Assembly: GCA_019914945.1 (NCBI GenBank)
Contig: CM034099.1
Location: forward strand, 17,138,704 to 17,202,703
Reading direction: 5' to 3'
Length of the DNA stretch: 64,000 nt
Source of the DNA: Typha latifolia
Taxonomy: Eukaryota; Streptophyta; Magnoliopsida; Poales; Typhaceae
Shown in pieces: positions 50,540 to 61,988 of this stretch. The translations under genes were made by a program, and so were the position numbers. Below the pieces are notes generated by a model. That model was not told the DNA's origin, did no database searches, and saw only the letters and a program-made list of their open reading frames with translations. Every line of letters starts with the position of its first letter. Positions within the stretch are counted from its first letter, which is position 1.

Positions 50540-51940
50540 TCAGTGATTGTTTTCAGCTCTCTGCCTTCCTACAATCCAGAGCAATGTTCTCCTGGCAAAT
50601 GATGGAGCCTCATCTGCCCTAGAACTCAAGCTATTGTTGCAGCTTCCAACCTCCAGATCCCAGTCCACTTCACTGCCACTCTTCTCCCACCCTGAGACAT
50701 TGTAATCTGAGACTGTGACGGGGCTAGTGCTGCTCATCTGCAATGGCAACCGAAACGACGAAGCTCGCCTTGAGCTATCTCCTGCAATTGGCTTATCTTT
50801 GTTTGATCGAAGCCAAATTTTGGATATCGAGAAGCTCTCCTTTTGAAGACTAGTGGAAGTGAGATTAGCGCTTGCAGTATCAGTTTTAGCTTTGGGAATT
50901 CTCGAGGAGTCGAATCCTTTGAACCCTTCTCTTCGCGAATGGTAATCGCATTCGGACATCGCGAGCCGGTTCCTTGGCTTCTTTGATGCTGGTTTCTTCT
51001 TGGGTGATGGAATTGCAACTTGAAGCAGGGAATTCTCATCCATAACATACTCATATGACCCCATGGAGAAGCACCTCCTCTGATCCAGATTAGTATCGCC
51101 ACTGCTTGTCCCTTCTCCCTCGCCTCCTCCAGCTTCCACACTCCGAAACTTCCCAAGCTTGACATGGACCACCTTAGCCTCGGGAGCCTCCGAATTGGCC
51201 AATCCAGTTCCAACCTCCTCCTTTGCTGCTATCTCCCCTGGTTTCTGACAAGTTTCGTTGCTCGAAGGCCTGAATTCTTCTTCCCCAGGGAGACCCAAGA
51301 GAGCATTTGATCCAGACTCCCACGTCTCTGAGGCAATCTCCCTCGAGCTCTCACTTCCAGACTGTAGAACAAGGACTAAAGGGCTGCAGCTATTGTTGGG
51401 GGAGTAGTCAGGGAGAAGGCTACTCCTACAGAGAGGGCAAGTGGAGTGTGACAAGAGCCATGTATCTATGCAGTCGAGGTGGAAGGCATGGCTGCACTTA
51501 GGAAGGAGTCTTAATTTGTCATCTCCCTCAAACTCACACAAGCACACAGCGCAATCGAATGGGTCCTTGAGACCTATGATGGCTTTGTAGAGAAAGACTG
51601 GGAGGGTATCTATGAAGGATTGGTCTACACCAGCATCATGGAGGTGGAAGAGCTGCTGGAGTTGGCCTTGCAAGACTGTGGCATTGTCCAGGTCCTCTGG
51701 CTCTCTGCTTGTGGTTCTAAAGAGGTATCTAACAAGGAGGTGGAGCAACCCAGAGATGAAGAAGATGACTGCCAAGATTATAATAATCAGAAGGATACTT
51801 GGGCTTATCCTGTTCTGAAAATTATTCTCGTAGAAGAGAGGAGGTGGAGGAGGTGGAGGAGGTGGTGAGACTGGTAGTGGGAGTTGGAGAGGAGGGGAAA
51901 AGCTCTCTCCTTTGATGCTTCCATGCATGGCCCAATTCAT
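50540..51940 (-). CDS. RING-H2 E3 ubiquitin ligase, ATL46/ATL13 type
   Basis: Membrane-anchored ubiquitin ligase of the ATL family, which passes ubiquitin from E2 to substrate proteins; targets unknown. Intronless, 466 residues, within the larger ATL class. Order: Pro-rich N-terminus (residues 17-34), one transmembrane helix about 48-70 (SILLIIIILAVIFFISGLLH), the ATL GLD-equivalent DQSFIDTLPVFLYK (106-119), RING-H2 with C130, C133, C149, H151, H154, C157, C168, C171 (C3H2C3) and the W161 in DTWLLSHSTCPLC, then a long polar tail. The tail motifs RRCFSMGSYEYVMDE and a basic PKKKPASKK stretch are seen in ATL13/46/47-like proteins. First ATG gives MNWAMHGSIKG; the Met at residue 5 is an alternative. 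The leader probably includes the (CT)n tract at 52396-52434, on the minus strand (GA)n. Confidence 0.93.
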   Translation of the reverse strand: MNWAMHGSIKGESFSPPLQLPLPVSPPPPPPPPPLFYENNFQNRISPSILLIIIILAVIFFISGLLHLLVRYLFRTTSREPEDLDNATVLQGQLQQLFHLHDAGVDQSFIDTLPVFLYKAIIGLKDPFDCAVCLCEFEGDDKLRLLPKCSHAFHLDCIDTWLLSHSTCPLCRSSLLPDYSPNNSCSPLVLVLQSGSESSREIASETWESGSNALLGLPGEEEFRPSSNETCQKPGEIAAKEEVGTGLANSEAPEAKVVHVKLGKFRSVEAGGGEGEGTSSGDTNLDQRRCFSMGSYEYVMDENSLLQVAIPSPKKKPASKKPRNRLAMSECDYHSRREGFKGFDSSRIPKAKTDTASANLTSTSLQKESFSISKIWLRSNKDKPIAGDSSRRASSFRLPLQMSSTSPVTVSDYNVSGWEKSGSEVDWDLEVGSCNNSLSSRADEAPSFARRTLLWIVGRQRAENNH

Positions 51941-52391
51941 GTTTCGGTCTAAACAAAAGCATAGAGGGAGAGATTATATAAGATTAGGACTCACCAGATC
52001 ATCTCTGCAAGCTTAATTGGATATCAGTCCCTTATCTCCAAGATCCCAACTTCTAAATTCTGGGTGTTCTTGCCTGCAGCTCATCACAGGTCTATTATGT
52101 GAGGAAGAAACGGGAGATGGAATCCTTAATGGGGAGAGAGAATTAAATGGGTTGGCAGTAGATGTGGAAGTGAAATAAATGAATTGATTGCTATAGGGAA
52201 AGAGGAAGGTAAGATAAATGTAATAATAAACCCAACAGCTGGGTAAATGCAACTGGAATGGTGCAACTGTATGTGAGAGATAGACAATTACAAACACACC
52301 CTCTTCAAAACCCGAAGCTTCTCCTCTCTTTTCTATTTGACTCTCCGTGGAGAACTTTTTGCAGCAACCCCAAAGTCCCATTAAATCCATC

Positions 52392-52437
<46 letters not shown>

Positions 52438-53873
52438 CTTCATGTCTATATGCATCTAAAAGGTTGGGTGAGGACTGAGGAGGAGAATCCATGGATGGGA
52501 GTGTTCAACATTGGAAAAGTCTAGGGGTTTCATGGGGACTAGCTCACAATTCATGCCGGCAATAGGGGGAAGCCATGGACCAAACCCAAATAATGGGTGG
52601 CATTTTGGAGCCCCCACATTGGAGTGCTAAGTAAAACATGGATCGCTTGAGATTGGACCAATTGTGGTCTCTAGACTTTGACTTTAAATGAGTGCAATAG
52701 TGTTTAGTGTCTGACTTTTTAATATCTTTTTTTTTTAAATTTAAAAGTTGATCAATGGAGAACAAAATTGATCAAGTTATTATTATTATTATTATTATTA
52801 TTTATTTATTTTATTTGTTCATGCAACTACAATTATCTATGGCTTCCTGACCATTATAATTCAATGGAGAAGCACAAAAGGTTAACATAGTAATTTGATG
52901 TGGTAGAACTTCAATCCACCGAAATAAACGGATAACATTAGGGAATGAAATCTCCTTTTTACCTTTTATCACCTTAGATATTAATCGTGCTATCAAGATC
53001 AACTTACATTTATAAAAGGTTTTCTAAGATGAAAGAAATATTAAATAATTTCCGATTCATGCAATCTAAATAGAGAAGTTGGTCTAATGAATGATACATG
53101 ATTGATGTAGGAGATGGGGGACCTACTACCTTTAGGTCTCCTAACATGTAAATGCTGCATGGATGATGAGGATGGTTATAACTCTACCACTCAATTCCAA
53201 AAACGAAGAAAGATGATATGAATTTGGATTAATTGTAAAATTCTAAGTAAAATTACCTAACCTCGTGTACTTTAAAAAGTCTCAAGCCATCCCTCTACTT
53301 ATGATTAAAATAAAATTGTTAGTTTTTTTTCTATTAAACTTAATTAAATTAATTAAAATGATCAAAATATTCCTATTGTATATACAGATTTTTAAGATAA
53401 TATCACAAAATGATTAAATTAGCTATAGTCCTCAGTTAAATTTAAAAGAAAAATTAACAATCTTATTTAGTCATAAATATAATGACTGGTTTGAGACTTA
53501 TAAAAATACAGGAGGTAAAATGATCTTATTTCTAGCTGCATGTTATTAACTTTAATTATATCAAACATTACAATAAACATATTTTAGGGAGAGTTAGCTC
53601 TATATATATATATTAGCATATCTATCGGTACTTCTCAATTGCAGACAAAAAGAGAAATTACACTTTATCTTATTTTGTTTGGCTCAATGGTACGGAATTC
53701 TCTTTTAACTTAGCCTCGTATGATTTAGACTAAAATGCAATAGTTATTTTTTTACTATATAGACCAACCTAATGTCGAATATGAAGATCTTTATTAGAGA
53801 TAATTGTAAAAGATTGGCTAAGTGTTTCCACGCATCTAAAATAATAAAGATTAGATTTCAAATGACAAATATA
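51941..53873. other. RING-H2 gene 5' flank and spacer
   Basis: Leader/promoter side of the ATL gene to about 52500, then AT-rich DNA with an ATT repeat at 52779-52803. Nothing further recognised. Confidence 0.5.
52396..52434. repeat. (TC)n microsatellite
   Basis: About 19 units, 450-500 bases upstream of the RING-H2 start. It generates spurious Arg-Glu and Leu-Ser repeat ORFs. Confidence 0.95.
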
Positions 53874-54078
53874 TTATATATAGGGATAATTTTTTTTCAC
53901 CCCTGAACTATCACTTATTTCCACATTGACCTCCTAAATTTTTTTTTGGTACACACTGACCCCCCTAAACTATCAGAAATACCTCACCCCCTTGACGCCG
54001 TTGACAGAATTAATAAATTGACCAAATTACCCCTCCACTTATAATGATGAGAAAATTAAGTGGCTTAACTAATATTAA

Positions 54079-54190
54079 ATATTTTAATTTTTTAAACTCC
54101 TTCATTACCCTCTCTCATTGCCTTAATCCCATTTCTAAATATTTTAATTTTTTAAATTCTTTCATTACCCTCTCCCTTTGTCTTAATCCC
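54079..54190. repeat. ~59-bp tandem duplication inside the MULE
   Basis: aatattttaattttttaaac/t followed by tctttcattaccctctc or a variant and cttaatccc occurs twice in direct orientation, differing by a few substitutions. Confidence 0.8.
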
Positions 54191-54296
54191 GATGCCTCCC
54201 TCCTCATCACCTCTTCAGGGACGTCGGGCTCGGAGAAGAGAGCAACGATGACGCCGGTCTTCGTTCTCCCCAACGGCTCTTGCGACCTCTCCAGTG

Positions 54297-54815
54297 ATGC
54301 TGGGCTCAAAGAAGAGGGCAACAACGACGCCAAACTCGAAGAAGAGGGACGTCGGGCTCGAAGATGAGAGCGTGAGGCATTTGGAGAGAGAGGAAGGGCT
54401 TAGAGAAGATGGCGACGACAACGTCGGGCTCGAAGAAGATGACGACGACGACGCCGGGCTCGGAGAAGATGGAGACGGCGACGACAACGACGATGGCGAA
54501 CTCGAAGAAGAGGGCGACGGCAACGTTGAGGCGGGGCTCAGAGAAAGGGCTTGGAGAAGAGGGCAGATCTGTCTCGCCTTGATCAGCCGCAGTCGCCCGA
54601 GGCAGTGGTATAGCAGTCGAAGCTGCGTCGATCAAAGATCCAACTCCGACGGGGATGCAGATCTTGCGGTGGATCCAAGCTTGAGCATGCCGGAGAGGAG
54701 GGCAACAGTAGGTTGCGGAGGAGACGACGGTGGTCAACGCCATGGATGTGGTGGCTATGACAGTGGAGGCTGCGGTGGGGTAGGTTATGACCATAGTAAT
54801 AAAGGGAGAGAATGA
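54297..54815 (+). other. Acidic-repeat ORF inside the MULE (doubtful coding)
   Basis: 172-codon frame with repeated Gly-Leu-Glu-Glu-Asp-type units (for example GLEEDDDDDAGLGEDGDGDD) arising from a degenerate GAAGA/GACGA minisatellite. Its last third is Gly/Cys-rich (GCGGDDGGQRHGCGGYD). No family recognised. It may be a captured fragment or simply a low-complexity repeat. Other frames across the same block are also open, which argues against selection on this one. Confidence 0.25.
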
Positions 54816-55079
54816 GGGGTATTTTCGTTAATCTAAAAGTTTCTTATGACTTAGCATGTGACTTGCAGATATATGAGGGTAAAATTATTATATATTTGTC
54901 AGGTGATTATCACGTGACATCTTTTGGATGGAAATGGGTAACGGATCCTAACGAAAGGGATCAAGTGAGGTATTTCTGATAGTTTAGGGGGTCAGTATGT
55001 ACCAAAAAAAGTTTAGTGGGTCAATGTGGAAATGGGTGATAGTTTAGGGGGGTGAAAAGAGAATTATCCCTTATATATA

Positions 55080-58000
55080 TTTATACTTTTAATATATTTT
55101 TATTATCTAAAATTTAATCGGTATTATTTTAAATATGTTGAAAAGTTTATCAAATTCTTTATAACTGCATCTCTAATAAGAATGTTCAAATTCAATTGCA
55201 CTTTAGACCTTAAATGCTTAAATTGAATATACAAGGAGTTTTGTGTAATTGAGCCAAAATGAGACAAAGTGCAACAAACCCGTAGAAAAAAAAAATCATA
55301 GGATTGAAAATTATGTCCACATTTAAAAAGTTCAAATTTTCTAGTTGGAAGTCCAGATATTTAATCTAACTATGGTGACTAACACAACAAACATATCTAT
55401 GTAAGATGGGCACAAGCCACCAATTTATAATCTATACATTGAACTCTTGTCAGACTCAACCTAGATCAACTATCCTTTTCACTTAAAACATCTTTTGATG
55501 CAATTAAATTCGTATGGACTAGAGTTTTGTGCTAGGTTTAGGCAAATTCTTCTTTCCCTTATCCTTAAGGGTTTCTCCCCTACCGGCCACGTGTTTTTCC
55601 CCTCCCCTCCTTAAGCCCATAGGGCTATAGAAGGGACGAAACTTCTTACCCTTACTCTCATCTTCCGTGACTCTTACTGTTGTTTAGTGTAGTGCTGTCC
55701 ACGTTAGCCAAGAAAGAGACTTATTTCTAGGGCATGGCCCTTCTCCTTGTAATCTATTAACATGAGTGTAGATAATAAAAAATTCTTAATATTAGCTTTC
55801 TATCTTGCTCTGTTATATCTCCATCAATTGTGGGACAATTGTTGCCATTTCTCCTCTCTTTTTCTTTTTAGCTATCAAGGCACACCTATATATATATATA
55901 TTTTTTTGGAGCACGAATAAGCTATCCATCGACTGACTTTATTCAATAAAAATTGTACCGACTAAGACCTCGATCAATATACGTAAACATCTCAATCCTA
56001 ATCAACAAACAACACGCCCAATTTGAGAGGTTGAGTTTCTTTTAGCCGTTATTCATCTAACAATATTTTGTTAGGCAAAGTCGGCACACAAATATTTTAT
56101 TTCAACTCTAATAAAATTATAGATTTAATACAATACAATAAAAAGAAAATAAAGAGAGAGTAGAAAAAAACAAGCATCTAAAACATATACTATACAATTA
56201 CAAAATCCATCGTGACGTCATAGCTATAGCCTATAGTAGGAGTCTTAATAAATTAATAAATAAGTGGTCCCTTGGTTAGAAAAGATAGATGACTTTTTTA
56301 TACAGTGACGTTTTTTTTTTTAAATTTATATTTTTTAACTTGAGCCTCAAATATTATCAACCCATTTACTTTGCCTTAACAAACCTTGTCTCTATGTGGA
56401 TATAATGTCAAATGGACGTTCTATCACGTGAAAGCTTGGTTTCAGGAAAAGAAATGTTACAAGTCTTCAAAGGTTTCGTAATACTACCTAATACCTCAGG
56501 ACCTCACCTTTGTAAACTTGTAATTTTGACCGTTTTTTTTAACTTGATAGTTATAATCATATCTCAAAAATTTATCCTAATTTATAAGCGAGACGAAACA
56601 TATGAATAATTTTATAATTTTTAAAATCCACTGTTCGAGATAAATCTACTGCGAGTCTTGTGCTTTCACGTAGATAAATGATTCAATAAAAATTATGGAT
56701 TAAAAATATCAATAAATTAGTCGTATTTTATTTCTCTTTTTTAATTACTTATTTTTTTATAAAAAAATAAAAATAATGAATCGGTGGAAGTCCTCGCATT
56801 ATATTTGAATAGAAGAAAAAGGGAGAGTAATTAGTAAATCTTGTATTATACTTTAAATGTTTTTTAAATTGATTAAATCTTAAGACCAATGAGCTTAGAC
56901 CGTGCCCAGGCCGGGCCCCTTTTATTTGGGCCCGTCTAATTAATATTTCCTTAATTTTCCGTCCTTTCCTTAATAAATCTTAGGGGTTTTTACATAATTC
57001 CCATTAAACAATTTATAACATTATAATTGCCACCATATTAGCTAATTTCATAATTGCTGTTATGATTAGTAATTGATAAAAGTATTTTTTAACTGATGAT
57101 CATAAAAATTAAAAAAATATCCTTCCGTAGAATTGTATTAGAAAAAAAGAACTTAATGACTTTAATGGCAAATATAACACTGTATAAAAATATAGTGATA
57201 ATTATGTAAAAAAATTTCTAAATCTTACTATGAAATAAATGCCAATCGATCTAAAGTTAGAAGACTGGCATCCAATATGATGAGTTTGAAAAATATAGGA
57301 CGAGATGCCTCTATCAGCCTTTTATTACTCACTGTAGGAGAACTAACTTCATAGTTCTCTAGCATTTAACACCACATTGTAGCACCTATTGAGGTAGTTG
57401 GTTTGACCAGGATTTAAGTACTGCTGAAATAATAGCTACTCCTATTTCAACGAGTATGTTCCTTTTTTATATTCCAACTGTTGAATAGTAAAGTTTATTA
57501 TTTTTATCTGTTTGAATACTAGATTTGAGTAGCACATGTGTAGCGATGTTAATTAGATCTTTTCAGTAGAATTATGTTAATTAATTAAAAGGAAAGCACA
57601 CAATTTAGTTGGTTTCTGCAGCTAATTAATTCAATCACTCTCAGTACTGCTCCATGCATGCTTAGTCCAACGAGAACAAGAGTAATGGAGAAAAACTACT
57701 TAGTAATAATGATCAAGATGTAAAGAATCATACGAAAAACCATACATGATAGAACACATAAAATCTCAAACTTCAGCAACAACACTCGAAACTCAGTATG
57801 TTCCTTGGTATCCAAAGTTACAAATTAATCAAGCTCAAGAGGGATAGAAGAGAAGCAATAAGATGGAAGCATTGACCGGAGTAAAGATAATAGTCATGAA
57901 TTAGAACGGAGTAGAGAGCGGCCACGAGTTCCCCTCTCCGAGAAGAAAGTCTTGCAAGGTCAAGAAAATGACTATAGATATCTTAAATATCTATTTATCG

Positions 58001-59720
58001 AGGAAGGAGAAAAGCTCGGTGAGGATAGCACCATTGTCAGCTAGCCAGCGTAGCACATCCTGCGACCTTTCAATCTCCTCTTCACGAACCAACCGAACTC
58101 AAAACTCGGAGGAAGAAAAGCCCTCCATCTCAAGCTACATCGAGTAGTATGATATCTACTGGATGAAACATGGATCCAAGGGGAAGAAAAAGGCATATTG
58201 TTAGGGTTAGAAACAAAGGGCTCGATTGGCAAGACGGTATTGCATGTTTAGATGAGATGGATGGAGGAGGTCTACTATATATATACATAGGAAAAGGAAT
58301 GCAAGGAGTTAATGAGGTGAGATCAAAGGGGGGGGGGTAGCCAGCTGACATTCCCATTTGTGTGTTTCTTTCCATGCTATCAGGAAATGAGAATAAAAGA
58401 AGAAGTTTAGCATAGCAGACCCTATCACATGTAATTAATCGGAACAAGATAAATCGGATGGGTAGAAGAAATTAATTAATATAGCTGGGAAATGGATGGT
58501 GATTGTAACTGTTGAAATGGTAGGGGAAGTACGAATGTGATGAGTACTACTGTTACTTCTTCCATCACACAATATATTCACATCTCTTATCTCCTAACTC
58601 ACGCAACTTAGAGGGTGAACTCCAAAGGTTTAATGGATTCTACGTAATGCATGCATTACTTTTATCTTTGTCAGACCTACGTAAACACCAGTCTGCACGG
58701 TCAAACACTTTTACTATTATTTTTTAATCAACTCATGCCGTAAGACAGAGATTTCTAACCTTCTAGGTTTCGTTTCTCTTGCCTTTAGAACGAACTATAT
58801 ATAAGGGAGTACAGCCTAGCCTTAGGTTATTGGAAGTCGTAATTATTCGGGTACAGAGAGAATCCCTGAAAAACAATATCCTATTCTTCCTTCTATTCAT
58901 CATCATCATCACTACTATACGAATCAGAAGTGACAGCACACATTAGATGGCTTGCAAACAAAGCCACAGAAGGTTTTCTAACCTCCTTTCTTTTGGCTAT
59001 AACGCTGCTCCAACTACCCACCCCAAGTGGAAGTTAAATTGCTACATGGAATGGGTTGGGGAGTATTTATTATATATGGTATGGTATGGTCACTTCCCAG
59101 ACTACTTACAATACGGAGCTAGAGATGTTTTCCTGGATGGCTAGCTGTTCATGGCAGTGGCCTTCTTGGCTTGTGGGGTTTAACGTCTACAATTGGGGGT
59201 GATTCGATGTAACGAGAAAAATTCGCTTGTCTAGCAAATGTGACACTTGATGGGCTTGGAATCAAATAATGGATATAGCCTTTTGTAATTACTTTGGTAA
59301 GAGTTTTTGAGCTGCATATCAAAATTTGAGCCCCCCTAACTCTTTCTCCTCTTTCTATGCTCTTTAAATTAATTATACAAATAATATGTCTAATATTAGT
59401 ACAAGTAGTTCGATCTTATCTTACAAACTTCTAAATAGAAATTCAAAATTGCTCCGTTTCTATGAAAGATTGGATCATTTGTCTAGTTTAGTTATCGAAG
59501 AAGGCGGGCTCCCAAGTGGGGGACAAGTGGAATCAAGTCGATTCAGACCCAATTAGGGAGTGAAAACAGACTTAACTTAATTACTAACACATTTTCTTCC
59601 CCTATGTGTCCATGTAATCTGCTAAGTATAACAATAGATACGGATTAAATATCAGCTACAAATTCATTCTCTGAGTGTATACAAACTTGTGATATAATTA
59701 TTAAATCTATAAACAATTAG

Positions 59721-59753
<33 letters not shown>

Positions 59754-60091
59754 TTCTTATCATGACCATAATGAAAGATCCTCCTATAATGGGACGGTAG
59801 CATGATAGAAGCGGTAGATCCTCCTAGTGATTCGTGAGATCTACCATCCAACGGTCCACACTAATCAATTTCTATGGTTAGTTCTTTCATATTATAAACC
59901 AAATACTCACTCACATGAGGTAGCGTACAGATCAATGTTCACACCTTATTTTACTATCTCCAACCACTGGTTTATGAACATGCAACCAAAAGAAGAAAAA
60001 AGAAAAGAAAAGAAAAGAAAAACCCAAGCATAAGAACAAGTTATATGAAATGTTCAAGTCCTTTAGAACAATTGAGCATGTCAATTAGGTC
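55080..60091. other. Intergenic spacer, no certain gene
   Basis: Five kilobases of AT-rich sequence with short ORFs. A small-ORF candidate at 58796-59144 is listed separately. A TA tract lies at 59720-59747. The stretch 55560-55860 (pyrimidine-rich, then aatctattaacatgagtg ...) could be retroelement-derived, but no partner repeat was found. The final part, about 59990-60091, is probable 3' UTR of the PH-like gene. Confidence 0.45.
58796..59144 (+). other. Candidate small transcription unit with 65-codon ORF
   Basis: A good TATA-like string (TATATATAAG, 58796-58805) is followed 142 bases later by the ATG at 58947 of a 65-codon frame (MACKQSHRRFSNLLSFGYNA ... ending DVFLDG). The leader-like stretch has a cat-repeat and no earlier long ORF. 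The peptide matches no family I know. It could be a small gene, a non-coding transcript, or chance. Confidence 0.2.
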
Positions 60092-61988
60092 CTACTGAGT
60101 AGTAGGTAGCTCATATCTGGTAAATGTTTTGGAAAGCATTAGCATATGATTTATTGTTGAGACCCACTTCTTGTACTGCATATAATCTCTGAGTTTGAGC
60201 TCGATCTTGCCTTTGCTTGTTGTCATATCTATGGAGTATGTTGCATCTTCCCGAATAGGCTTCTCTGGAGGGCTTACATGCAAGTCATAAATGATGCCTG
60301 TGAAACAGATGGATTATATTACGCCAACATATTTAAGGAGGTAATAATACTAGTGTAAGAAACTTTAGCTTACTTTCTTTTGCGCTTGAGAAGGACATTA
60401 TCATGTTGATCTTTTTGACTTTCAAAAGAATTTGACCATCTCTGTTCATTGTAGCTGAGACTGTTCTTAACCTGAATTTACCTGCAAAGAAACATGAAAA
60501 AGGATAGATATGCCTTGGGTTCTATTAGACTTAGGATCTCAAAACAGGAGATGAGATCTACTTCTCTTGAAGGCTCTGCATGAGACCAAATATGAATATA
60601 TTGGATTTGTCTATCATGTAACACGAACATGTAATTTGACTGCATACATACCATCTGGCGTTGCCACAAGGATCTCATCACCCTTCGCCAGGGCCGTGCG
60701 ACACCTTCCAAAATCAAGTTCAAATTCATCGTGTACGAGTGTGGGCGAACTCCCTTTGATCTTCTCCCTGTGACCTGGCCTTCCTCTAAGTGTAGCTGCA
60801 CCTCTCAATGCTGAAACATTCAGAAGAGTTGTTATTTACCCTGTGAAAAGATTTATTACTCCTAAGCTTATGGGGCACACTAAGTTTAACAACGAATACA
60901 TGTAGCTGCAGCAGCAGTGAGGGTGACGATGTTGTTTGCATCAGTGGAGGTCATGGCTGCACTAATAGCTGAGGTGATTTGCTCCCTCTTCGCGCCGACT
61001 GATTCTGCTACTTGCACGCATTGTGCTGCAACTAATGCTGCTGCAGATGCCACCGCAGCCTCTTTCAGAGAATTTGGTTGGTTTGGGTCTGCATATTTCT
61101 CCGATGCTATGGCTGCAAGCGCGGCTGCGACTCCTGCAACTGAGATCGCCGCATGAACCTCCGCTCTCTGCAACCGCTCTGCTTCTTTGCGCTTTTGCTT
61201 GATTTCCTTCACCCATTTCTTTATAGAGATACCGCTCCAAGGTGTGAACTTTCGAGAAAGCTGCGACGAGGAAACGACTTGCAGTATATGATTACATGAT
61301 CATACTCTGTTGGAACAATCACTTTGCACACGTAATGAATGTAACTACTAACGTACCCAAGAAGTTAAATTTAGCATATTGATGAGGAAGAACAGAGACT
61401 ATAGTAATTATCTGAGATTTTTCATACGCTAAAAACAGAGTCAGGAAATCGTAATCATCGAAATAATATTAAGTCTTATCCTTACCCATTTCTTTCTCGA
61501 GCAGAGATCATAATCTAATTCTGGATGTATTGCCTTCTGCAACCATATCCATGACTGGAGAGAAAAGTCTTTGCTTATTATTTCTATCAGAGACGATCTT
61601 TAAAACTTCAGACGTAATTCTATTACATGAAAGATCCACATTTACCTTAAGATCATCGTACTTCCATTGCGGAAGCGACTTGGCTCCGCCTTCATCCATC
61701 ACTAAGCTATGATTGCTCTTCTGCAAACTTCACAGGGTTACTTCTTCCTTTTGCTGTACTGAAGATACAAACTAATGATGTAATGCTTGGTTTCAGTCTG
61801 CTCACCAACGAAGGAACTTTCATATCATTTTCGTAAGCGATGATCGGTTTATCCGTTAATGAAGTCAGCAAGCAATCCTGCGCTTTTGGCTGAAGAACTT
61901 GAATGGCAGAGCTGCACCATGCACTCGAAAGGAGATCCATTGGCCCGAGAGATGCTTCATGATCGATAAATTTCACGTCCAAATCCAT
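60092..61988 (-). CDS. VAN3-binding-like protein (DUF828 + PH-like), short form
   Basis: Plant protein of the VAN3-binding/FORKED-like family, which links ARF-GAP VAN3 and phosphoinositide membranes to PIN trafficking and leaf-vein patterning. Minus-strand exons: 61988-61806, 61720-61646, 61536-61486, 61260-60900, 60810-60652, 60481-60374, 60297-60092. All are GT-AG with matching phases, 380 residues in total. The N-terminal MDLLSSAWCSSAIQVL corresponds to the family FLSRxWSxSAxEV motif. KKWVKEIKQKRKEAERLQRAEVHAA begins the Ala-rich DUF828 core (about 118-222), followed by LRGAATLRGR. PH-like region ~255-375 (KFRLRTVSATMNRDGQILLKV ... YMQYKKWVSTINHML). Start: ATG 61988 is preferred, because the frame extends further only to a GTG. 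The 60900 donor (cat|gtattc) is weak but gives the family-like ATSLRGAATL join. Confidence 0.88.

Larger units (their letters stand above)
53883..55070. mobile_element. Non-autonomous Mutator-like element (MULE)
   Basis: Ends GGGATAATT ... AATTATCCC. The left 53883-53987 and right 54965-55070 are inverted copies of about 105 bp; shared words include tatttccacattgac, ctaaactatcagaaatac and ttttggtac. They are flanked by identical 9-bp TTATATATA at 53874-53882 and 55071-55079. Long TIRs plus a 9-bp duplication are diagnostic of the Mutator superfamily. The 1,188-bp element has no transposase. Its inside holds a ~59-bp tandem duplication (about 54079-54190) and a GC-richer block of about 600 bp with a degenerate acidic-repeat ORF. 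A caveat is that the duplication is AT-only. Confidence 0.85.

Noticed and set aside
52013..52492. 159-codon minus-strand ORF with Arg-Glu repeat upstream of the RING-H2 gene
   Set aside because: Created by the (GA)n tract in the ATL leader region; no domain.
55560..55860. Solo-LTR-like segment
   Set aside because: No TG...CA boundary with a target duplication could be fixed and no partner was found.
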